Positions 1 to 5,058 of a stretch of 6,944 bases of DNA are shown in pieces. The notes below the pieces were generated by a model. That model ran no database searches. It worked only from the letters and a program-made list of their open reading frames with translations, and was not told the origin of the DNA. How positions within the stretch are numbered: the first letter of the stretch is position 1; the number at the start of each line of letters is the position of its first letter. The DNA comes from Sphingobacteriales bacterium (GTDB lineage Bacteria; Bacteroidota; Bacteroidia; Chitinophagales; Chitinophagaceae): contig REAQ01000210.1 of assembly GCA_004294195.1 (NCBI GenBank), positions 1-6,944 of the forward strand. The letters are read 5' to 3'. Position numbers and translations under genes: made by a program.

Positions 1-652
1 AGGGTTTTTTCTTTTTGGTTTTTGATATGCGGCATGGTGAACAACAGTGACCGCAGGCCATCGGTATTAAAGGACTCTAATGTACCCAAGCCTTCAAACT
101 CCAACCACTCCAGTTCCGTCAGGGCCGGCTTCACCACAATGTGTCCGTTCTCCATGATCCGCGCAGGTCTCGTGTATTCCTCAATCACGTCAACCGGAGA
201 AAACGGCGCTTTGTATTCAAAAGGTTTCTTGCGGATCTTGGGAAGTCCACCCACATAGATCTCAAAGCTTTCCACCACCATCTCGGCATCATATCTTCCG
301 ATGATATAGTTGCTCATACCGGGCGCTACGCCGCAATCCGTGATCACAGTTACCCCTTTTGATTTAGCCAGCGCGTCCAAGGCTAGGGCGTCTTCAGGAA
401 AGAAGGATATGTCCACGATGTTTTTCCCTGCCTCAACAACAGCCCGAACGGTTTCAAAGCCCATAAATCCGGGAACGGCCACTAATACCATATCTGCGTC
501 AGCAAACCAAGCTGCAAAATGTTGGTGGAGACGCAGATCAGCCACCTGTATTTCAATGGCAGGGTTTCTTTGCTGTAATTTCCGAAGGTTGTGGCTAGAT
601 CCAGCGCCATGGCCGCACCTACCATTCCGGACCCTAAAACTGCTATGCGCAT
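1..652 (-). pseudogene. Saccharopine dehydrogenase-like NAD(P)-dependent oxidoreductase, frameshifted and 3'-truncated by the window edge
   Basis: The protein opens at ATG 652 with MRIAVLGSGMVGAAMALDLA, a typical Rossmann beta1-alphaA with the GxGxxG nucleotide-binding loop. Around 593-595 the frame that matches the family changes. The first frame runs on as unrelated sequence to a stop at 482-484, while the next frame continues with NLRKLQQRNPAIEIQVADL, then VPGFMGFETV, NIVDISFFPED, DCGVAPGMSN, YVGGLPK, APFSPVDVIEEYTRPAR and FEGLGTLESFNTDGLRSL, up to the edge. These blocks are characteristic of the saccharopine dehydrogenase/lysine-ketoglutarate reductase-like family, probably an amino-acid or opine-type oxidoreductase; the substrate is not readable. 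In relatives about 12-15 residues (beta2 with its acidic ribose-binding residue) lie between the alphaA helix and the NLxxL helix. They are absent here, so the lesion looks like a 3n+1-base deletion rather than one lost base. It is either a real pseudogene or an assembly fault. The C-terminus lies outside the window. Confidence 0.85.
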
Positions 653-714
653 GAGAAGAGATTTCTGCAAATATTCAATTTCCTGATGTGATTTTTTGTG
701 TTGATTTTTGATCT
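653..714. promoter_or_regulatory. Divergent intergenic spacer with weak promoter candidates
   Basis: This 62-bp AT-rich gap separates the two divergent starts (ATG 652 minus, ATG 715 plus), so both promoters should lie in or near it. The Bacteroidota -7 consensus TAnnTTTG is not matched exactly. The nearest candidates are AATATTTG on the minus strand (668-675), 15 bases before ATG 652, and GATTTTTG on the plus strand (703-710), 4 bases before ATG 715, which would give an almost leaderless pnuC message. No convincing -33 element and no Shine-Dalgarno was seen for either gene. Nothing resembling a riboswitch or an operator dyad was found. Confidence 0.25.
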
Positions 715-1338
715 ATGCAGGAGATCTGGGGTTCGTTCTGGCGAGGACTGCTTCAAACCACATGGTTGGAAAGCATAGCCGTAATGATGGGCATCGTTTC
801 CGTATACTTTTCCCGAAAGGAAAACATCCTCGTGTATCCCACGGGTCTGATCAACACCATCATCTATATCTGGCTCAGCTTTAAGGGACAATTGTTTGGC
901 GAGGCTACCGTGAACCTGTACTATACGATTATGTCGGTCTACGGCTGGCTCATTTGGACCAAACGCAAAGACAACAAAGAGCTGGTGGTTCATGTGGAAT
1001 ATTCAGACCGAAAGATATGGATCAATCAGCTCGGATTTTTTGCTTTTTTCTACCTGGTGATCTTTGCCTCTTTGCACTATCTCAAGAAAGAATTTGCACC
1101 CGGCGTGATTCCCGCCGCCGATGCCTTTGCATCCGCCACGGCCTTTACGGGCATGTGGCTGATGACGCGGAAGAAAGTAGAATCCTGGTGGTGGTGGATC
1201 GCTACAAATATTACTTCGATCCCTTTGTATTTTGTAAAGGGGTATGTATTTACCAGTGTGTATTACTTCGTTCTCCTTGTGATGGCGATATCAGGATTGA
1301 TAGAGTGGAGGAAACGGGCTAAAATAGCTATTAGCTAG
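715..1338 (+). CDS. pnuC: Nicotinamide riboside transporter PnuC
   Basis: A 207-residue polytopic inner-membrane protein. PnuC proteins are facilitators of nicotinamide riboside uptake; import is driven by phosphorylation of the substrate inside the cell. The sequence shows about seven hydrophobic segments (roughly residues 20-33, 39-55, 62-82, 103-122, 132-150, 158-175, 179-196). It carries the WxxWxxxN motif conserved in Pnu transporters, here within WWWWIATN (158-165), and an N-terminal block with YPTGLINTIIYIW (41-53) typical of the family. Length is normal for PnuC. The next gene encodes the matching riboside kinase, which supports nicotinamide riboside rather than thiamin or riboflavin as substrate. 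The last codons (KIAIS plus TAG) lie inside a heptamer-repeat hairpin. Start at ATG 715 is the only one that keeps the full first helix; no Shine-Dalgarno is visible. Confidence 0.95.
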   Translation: MQEIWGSFWRGLLQTTWLESIAVMMGIVSVYFSRKENILVYPTGLINTIIYIWLSFKGQLFGEATVNLYYTIMSVYGWLIWTKRKDNKELVVHVEYSDRKIWINQLGFFAFFYLVIFASLHYLKKEFAPGVIPAADAFASATAFTGMWLMTRKKVESWWWWIATNITSIPLYFVKGYVFTSVYYFVLLVMAISGLIEWRKRAKIAIS

Positions 1339-1355
1339 TAGCTAATAGCTATTTT
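1321..1355 (+). repeat. Tandem TAGCTAN heptamers forming a perfect hairpin at the pnuC 3' end
   Basis: Four tandem heptamers, TAGCTAT, TAGCTAG, TAGCTAA and TAGCTAT, occupy 1325-1352. Because TAGCTA is its own reverse complement, the array plus flanking A and T runs is also a perfect inverted repeat: 1321-1336 pairs with 1340-1355 (16 bp) around the 3-base loop AGT. A T-rich run continues to 1359, so the element resembles an intrinsic terminator read in the plus direction, although the stem is AT-rich. The pnuC stop codon (1336-1338) sits at the loop and the kinase ATG is only 8 bases past the stem. It could attenuate or process the pnuC-kinase message rather than end it. Stop codons occur in all three plus frames. 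Confidence 0.9.
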
Positions 1356-1362
1356 TGTTCTT

Positions 1363-1959
1363 ATGGCGGCAAGTTCACCAATAGACACATTGAGGCGCAT
1401 CGTTGTCATCGGTCCGGAGTCAACGGGTAAGTCTACCCTCTGCGAAGAACTCGCACAGCAGTATGACGCCACTTGGTGCCCGGAGTTCGCCCGTGAGTAT
1501 TTACTGACCTATGGAACGCAATATAGCTATGACGATCTGTTGACGATTGCCAAGGGACAGTTGGCGCTGGAAGATGAATATGCCATCCTTGCACAACAAG
1601 ACTGGGAGGCCCAGGAGCACAAAACAACCTCCTTCCCCATCTTATTTGTGGATACGAATATGTATGTAATGAAAGTGTGGTGTGAATATGTATTTGGCAA
1701 ATGCCACCCCTTCATTCTGGAGCAGATCGTTGAACGCAAATATGATCTTTATCTGCTCTGCAATACGGACCTGCCCTGGGTAAAAGATGAGTTGAGGGAA
1801 TATCCGGATCTTCAATCCAGGCAGGAACTTTATCTCATGTACAAAGACATCGTGCTAAATCAAAACATTCCCTGGGTGGATATCAGTGGAGATGATGAAG
1901 CCCGATTTCAGTCCGCCGTCAGCGGAATCCAACAACATCTTCCATCGATCTTATCATGA
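1363..1959 (+). CDS. nadR: NadR-type nicotinamide riboside kinase (single-domain AAA/P-loop ATPase)
   Basis: A 198-residue cytosolic P-loop kinase corresponding to the C-terminal ribosylnicotinamide kinase domain of NadR: nicotinamide riboside plus ATP gives NMN. It has a Walker A loop GPESTGKST (17-25), the EFAREYL segment (41-47) characteristic of NadR kinases, a Walker B-like ILFVDTN (93-99), and the NTDLPWVKDELRE stretch (134-146) followed by R153, matching the lid region of the family. Neither the helix-turn-helix regulator domain nor the NMN adenylyltransferase domain of full NadR is present, so a separate NadD/NadM would be needed to make NAD. It follows pnuC by 24 bases and overlaps the next gene by ATGA. 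ATG 1363 gives a short lead before the beta1 strand IVVIG; a U-rich leader takes the place of a Shine-Dalgarno. The symbol refers to the kinase domain only. Confidence 0.92.
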   Translation: MAASSPIDTLRRIVVIGPESTGKSTLCEELAQQYDATWCPEFAREYLLTYGTQYSYDDLLTIAKGQLALEDEYAILAQQDWEAQEHKTTSFPILFVDTNMYVMKVWCEYVFGKCHPFILEQIVERKYDLYLLCNTDLPWVKDELREYPDLQSRQELYLMYKDIVLNQNIPWVDISGDDEARFQSAVSGIQQHLPSILS

Positions 1960-3593
1960 AGAGCTTCATTGAAAAAAACCATAAGACCGTTTTCTATTTT
2001 TCCTGGTTGATGTTCAATCTTATCCAGATCAGTTTTACTGGTTTGCTGGATGATGAAGCGTATTATTGGGTGTACTCCAGGTTTCTCGACTGGGGCTACT
2101 TTGATCATCCGCCGATGATCGCGCTGATGATCAAGGCAGGCTATTCGATGTTCCCCAATGCCCTTGGCTTACGTTTGTTTACTGTGCTGATGAGCACTGC
2201 TACCTTGTATTTTATTGACCTGCTGCTGAAGAAGCGCGATGATAAATTATTCTATGCCATCGCCGCATCGATGTTTGTATTACAGGTAGGCGGCATCATC
2301 ACCGTGCCAGATTTGCCACTGTTGTTTTTCACCGCACTCTTCTTTTTAGAATACAAGAAGTTCATTGCCGCATCGCCGTATTACCGCATTGTCACATTAG
2401 GTATTATCATGGCGCTGATGCTGTATAGCAAATACCACGGCATACTGATTATCTTCTTCGCCCTACTTTCCAATCTTCGTTTACTCACGCGCTGGCAGAC
2501 CTGGGCGGCAGCGGCCATTTGTGCATTATTGTTTCTTCCACATCTTTGGTGGCAGTATTCACACGGACTCCCATCGGTCTACTATCATCTGTTTGAACGC
2601 AATGCCAGTCAGTATAAATTTTCATTTACGTCTGAGTATTTACTCGGACAAATTGCGCTTGCAGGTCCATTGATCGGCTGGCTTTTACTGTATGCATTTT
2701 TCCGAAAGCGTCCTAAGGATCAGATGGAAAAAACCTTACGCTGGACCACCATTGGCGTGTACGGGGTTTTTCTGTTGGCCAGTTTCAAGGGAAGAGTGGA
2801 AGCCAATTGGACCGTGCCCGCATTTGTTGGGCTCATCGTACTGGCCCATCAGTACCTCATTGATGCCCCTCGCTTGCAAAAATGGGTGTACCGGTTGTTC
2901 TGGCCCACCATGGCGTTGATCCTGGTTGTGCGGATATATATGATGATCGATGTGGTTCCCGCCAAATGGCTAAAGAAAGACGAATTCCACAAATCCAAAG
3001 AGTGGGCGCAGGCCATCAAAGACAGCGCACACGGGCTTCCGGTGGTATTTCTGGACTCTTATCAAAAGCCTTCGCAATATTGGTTTTGGAGTGGCGACAC
3101 TAGTTATGGATTGAACACTGCACGATATCGACGAAACAATTACAATTTCTGGCCATTGGAAAAACAGTTGCAAGGTCGAAAGGTATTTTTGATTTCCGAT
3201 AGTGGACGCGAGGTGATCACAGAGCGCAGTAACATTCCATCGCGAAAAATCTATGGCGTTGTCGTAGATTCTTTTTATTCACATGCGCAAGTGGGGATCG
3301 TGATGAAAGGTGAATTTAAACAGGAGGGAAAGATGATCTCACAAGAAGTATTTATGAGCCGGTCTGCGTATTCGCCGGATCTTAAGGTTGTACTTGTTTT
3401 GTATAATCAACAGAACCGCATCAGCCATATTGTTCCAGCTACATATATGTTCCGGGATAGCGTTGACGATATTTGCACAGCGAGTATTGAAGGCGTGCTA
3501 CCGGGGACGTACACACTCAAATGGGGGATTCAGTCATGTTTACCCGGAAGACCAAGTTTGAATAGCGTTGGGAAATCAATTACCATTTACTAG
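1956..3593 (+). CDS. Family-39/ArnT-like integral-membrane glycosyltransferase
   Basis: A 545-residue polytopic membrane protein of the PMT/ArnT superfamily (GT-C fold), which transfers a sugar from a polyprenyl-phosphate donor to a lipid or protein outside the cytoplasmic membrane. The first extracytoplasmic loop has DDEAYYW (32-38), whose acidic residues are the expected catalytic or metal site, and YFDHPP (48-53), the classic companion motif. Further family marks are VPDLPLLFF (117-125), YSKYHG (157-162) and GRVEANW (279-285). Hydrophobic segments run to about residue 330. The remaining ~210 residues are a soluble C-terminal domain with no motif I recognise. Acceptor and sugar cannot be read from sequence. 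The ATG overlaps the kinase stop, so translation is probably coupled. The TAG stop begins the convergent heptamer palindrome. Confidence 0.9.
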   Translation: MKSFIEKNHKTVFYFSWLMFNLIQISFTGLLDDEAYYWVYSRFLDWGYFDHPPMIALMIKAGYSMFPNALGLRLFTVLMSTATLYFIDLLLKKRDDKLFYAIAASMFVLQVGGIITVPDLPLLFFTALFFLEYKKFIAASPYYRIVTLGIIMALMLYSKYHGILIIFFALLSNLRLLTRWQTWAAAAICALLFLPHLWWQYSHGLPSVYYHLFERNASQYKFSFTSEYLLGQIALAGPLIGWLLLYAFFRKRPKDQMEKTLRWTTIGVYGVFLLASFKGRVEANWTVPAFVGLIVLAHQYLIDAPRLQKWVYRLFWPTMALILVVRIYMMIDVVPAKWLKKDEFHKSKEWAQAIKDSAHGLPVVFLDSYQKPSQYWFWSGDTSYGLNTARYRRNNYNFWPLEKQLQGRKVFLISDSGREVITERSNIPSRKIYGVVVDSFYSHAQVGIVMKGEFKQEGKMISQEVFMSRSAYSPDLKVVLVLYNQQNRISHIVPATYMFRDSVDDICTASIEGVLPGTYTLKWGIQSCLPGRPSLNSVGKSITIY

Positions 3594-3736
3594 CAATTGG
3601 CAATTGACAATTAGCAATTAACAATTGGCACTGGTTTTTGGAGGGTGGATTTTGGTTAGCGCCACTAGCTTCCAACATCCATCTACTAAGAACCAGTGCC
3701 AATTGCTAATTGTCAATTGCTAATTGTTAATTACCA
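3591..3736. repeat. Large imperfect palindrome of RCAATTR heptamers between convergent genes
   Basis: This region fills the gap between the convergent glycosyltransferase and mtgA stops and overlaps both ends. The left arm is a run of heptamers GCAATTG, GCAATTG, ACAATTA, GCAATTA, ACAATTG, GCACTGG (3593-3634). The right arm has the reverse order in complement (3693-3734). The innermost 15 bp are a perfect inverted repeat (3622-3636 with 3691-3705); over about 45 bp the arms match at roughly 36 positions. The 54-base centre also pairs imperfectly: GGTGGAT (3644-3650) with ATCCATC, then AGC with GCT around GCCACTA. The whole unit can therefore fold as one long hairpin on either strand and probably serves as a bidirectional terminator or 3' stabiliser. 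No coding potential or transposase was seen in it. Confidence 0.88.
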
Positions 3737-4400
3737 CCCTGATGTCTTCATCACTACTAAGATTCCCCATTTGCCGCAACACCCACCCTGCCCTCGCGGA
3801 GACATACTTGGACAGCGGCTTCACCGTATATTTAACAGGGTTGGGTAGCGCCGATGCAATGAGTGCGGCTTCGTAACGTGAAAGATTTTTCGCTGGCTTC
3901 TTAAAATAGGCTCTGGATGCAGCTTCCACGCCGTATATTCCTTTGCCCATTTCTGCAGCATTGAGGTACATTTCCAGGATGCGCTTTTTGCCCCAGATCT
4001 TCTCGATCATGAAAGTGAAATAAACTTCAAACCCTTTGCGGATCCAGCTTCGGCCCTGCCAAAGGAAAACATTTTTGGCCACCTGCTGGCTGATGGTAGA
4101 AGCACCTTTGATTCTCCCGGGCTTCTTCTCATTATACGCCATCGCTTTTTTGATGCTCTTGAAATCAAAGCCATTATGGTCCGGAAAAACCTGGTCTTCA
4201 GATGCCATCACCGCAAGCTTGATATTGGGGCTCATTTCATCGTAGTTAATGTAGTCGCGCTTCAATCCATCACCAGAAAGCACGCTCCCCAGTTGTGTAA
4301 GCGTGATGGGAGGATCCATCCACTTGAGGAGGAGGATGTATATAAATTGACCAATGAAGAGGAAAAGAAATATTTTCTTGATGATGCGAAACACAGGCAA
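3720..4400 (-). CDS. mtgA: Monofunctional biosynthetic peptidoglycan transglycosylase MtgA
   Basis: A 226-residue GT51 enzyme that polymerises lipid II into glycan strands at the outer face of the cytoplasmic membrane. One N-terminal membrane anchor (about 8-26) precedes the catalytic domain. GT51 motifs appear in order: EDQVFPDHNGFD (68-79) with catalytic Glu68, GASTISQQVAKNVFL (99-113), RKGFEVYF (121-128) with Glu125, and KKRILEMYLN (138-147). No penicillin-binding domain follows, as expected for MtgA, and the length is normal. The start is not ATG: a TAA lies four codons upstream of TTG 4400 and the first in-frame ATG (residue 28) would remove the anchor, so TTG 4400 or GTG 4394 (codon 3) must be used. 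The last codons (VINN) and the TAG stop lie inside the heptamer palindrome. It sits downstream of the GH3-LysE-hypothetical group. Confidence 0.95.
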   Translation of the reverse strand: MPVFRIIKKIFLFLFIGQFIYILLLKWMDPPITLTQLGSVLSGDGLKRDYINYDEMSPNIKLAVMASEDQVFPDHNGFDFKSIKKAMAYNEKKPGRIKGASTISQQVAKNVFLWQGRSWIRKGFEVYFTFMIEKIWGKKRILEMYLNAAEMGKGIYGVEAASRAYFKKPAKNLSRYEAALIASALPNPVKYTVKPLSKYVSARAGWVLRQMGNLSSDEDIRVVINN

Positions 4401-4405
4401 AGATA
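4398..4405 (-). promoter_or_regulatory. Candidate Bacteroidota -7 promoter element before mtgA
   Basis: The minus strand reads TATCTTTG here, an exact match to the Bacteroidota -7 consensus TAnnTTTG, at the head of mtgA. It overlaps the TTG at 4398-4400. If this promoter is used, transcription would begin near 4392, the TTG would not be in the message, and GTG 4394 would also be marginal. No TTG or TTTG -33 element is seen at the expected distance, where AGGTTGN heptamers lie instead. An 8-base match in AT-rich DNA may be chance. Confidence 0.3.
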
Positions 4406-4410
4406 TATGT

Positions 4411-4483
4411 TAGGTTGCAGGTTGGGGGTTGCAGGTTGCAGCTAAACCCTATCTGCAACCTGCAACCTCCAACCTTCAACCTA
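4411..4483. repeat. Inverted AGGTTGN / NCAACCT heptamer dyad
   Basis: The left arm holds heptamers AGGTTGC, AGGTTGG, GGGTTGC and AGGTTGC (4412-4439). The right arm holds GCAACCT, GCAACCT, CCAACCT and TCAACCT (4455-4482). Arms 4411-4441 and 4453-4483 (31 bases each) match at 29 positions, one of the two differences being a possible G-U pair, around an 11-base loop (4442-4452). The dyad starts 14 bases past the stop of the secreted hypothetical gene (minus direction) and ends 10 bases before the mtgA TTG, so it separates mtgA from the upstream operon. There is no T-run after the hairpin in the minus direction, so it is not a textbook intrinsic terminator. It may instead be a 3' stabiliser or processing site. 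Confidence 0.9.
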
Positions 4484-4497
4484 TAATAAGAAATGTC

Positions 4498-5046
4498 TCA
4501 ATTAGTAGGAATATAACGCAACTCATATCCTCTCCCGATCTCATACTTGCGTTTGCGAAACTTGTTCATCAAAAACCCGCCCACTGCAATGCCGCCGGCG
4601 ATAGCTACAGTGGAGCCAACAACGGGTTCCTTGAGATAGGCTGCATTGATGATATGCAGTAAAACATAACCGGTACCGCCGATCATGAACAGCGTACCGT
4701 TGCGGACAAATTCAAATTTTGCAGGTGGTTTTCTGATCCACTTTATATCACTTACGGCATAGGGAATGAGAAAAGATGTAACGGTATCCAGCACAGAGGT
4801 ACCCCAGATATTGTACTGCTTCTGCACATTGTAATACTGGATGAAAATACTATCGTCCTGCACTCTTCTGATAACGCCTTCCACTTCCAATCCCTGCGTT
4901 CCCATATCAATTTTCATCCCATTGAAATAGGTTTTCACCGATCTGCCTTTTTTATTGCGAAGCGATACCATATCGTGGCCCTTCACTTGCGCCTCAACAT
5001 AGCCGCTGATCAGTAGGAACAACATCGTCCAAATCCAACTTTTCAA
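4498..5046 (-). CDS. Secreted or membrane-associated protein of unknown function
   Basis: A 182-residue protein that I cannot assign to a family. Residues 1-19 look like a signal peptide (MKSWIWTMLFLLISGYVEA, likely cleaved before Gln20). A beta-rich segment follows (about 25-105) containing NKKGRSVKTYFNG (31-43), GVIRRVQDDSIFIQYY (57-72) and SDIKWIRKPP (99-108). Two hydrophobic stretches (about 118-136 and 141-160) separated by a short turn form a membrane hairpin, with a positively charged tail NKFRKRKYEIGRGYEL. The start is TTG 5046, chosen because AAGGAGG lies five bases before it and because the next in-frame ATG (codon 8) would remove the signal peptide's charged end. The gene is 10 bases after the LysE stop, so it is very probably co-transcribed and coupled. 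A cell-envelope role is likely from topology only. Confidence 0.8.
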   Translation of the reverse strand: MKSWIWTMLFLLISGYVEAQVKGHDMVSLRNKKGRSVKTYFNGMKIDMGTQGLEVEGVIRRVQDDSIFIQYYNVQKQYNIWGTSVLDTVTSFLIPYAVSDIKWIRKPPAKFEFVRNGTLFMIGGTGYVLLHIINAAYLKEPVVGSTVAIAGGIAVGGFLMNKFRKRKYEIGRGYELRYIPTN

Positions 5047-5051
5047 ATCAC

Positions 5052-5058
5052 CCTCCTT
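5052..5058 (-). promoter_or_regulatory. Strong Shine-Dalgarno AAGGAGG deciding a TTG start
   Basis: The minus strand reads AAGGAGG, then five bases, then TTG 5046. The first two A's belong to the TAA stop of the LysE gene (5059-5057). A full-strength Shine-Dalgarno is unusual in a Bacteroidota-like genome and in this window: no comparable sequence was seen before the other visible gene starts. It supports the TTG start and coupled re-initiation after the LysE stop. Confidence 0.75.

Noticed and set aside
590..600. Programmed ribosomal frameshift as an explanation of the broken oxidoreductase gene
   Set aside because: There is no slippery run or stimulatory hairpin, and the join also lacks residues that the family normally has, so a frameshift alone would not restore the protein.
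482..670. A separate 62-residue gene starting at 670 on the minus strand
   Set aside because: Its first half is the start of the saccharopine dehydrogenase-like protein and its second half is only the out-of-frame continuation after the deletion; it is not an independent gene.
653..714. NAD-responsive riboswitch or repressor operator ahead of pnuC
   Set aside because: The spacer is only 62 bp, mostly T-rich, with no stable stem or dyad and no motif that I recognise.
954..1322. Open frame of 122 codons in another plus-strand frame inside pnuC
   Set aside because: It lies fully within the well-supported PnuC frame, has no recognisable domain and has an arginine-rich composition typical of a shadow frame.
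3591..3734. CRISPR array
   Set aside because: The units are 7 bp and contiguous, with no unique spacers and no cas genes.
3591..3736. Insertion sequence
   Set aside because: Only about 145 bp with no transposase frame; at most a small non-autonomous element, which is reported separately as a lower-confidence idea.
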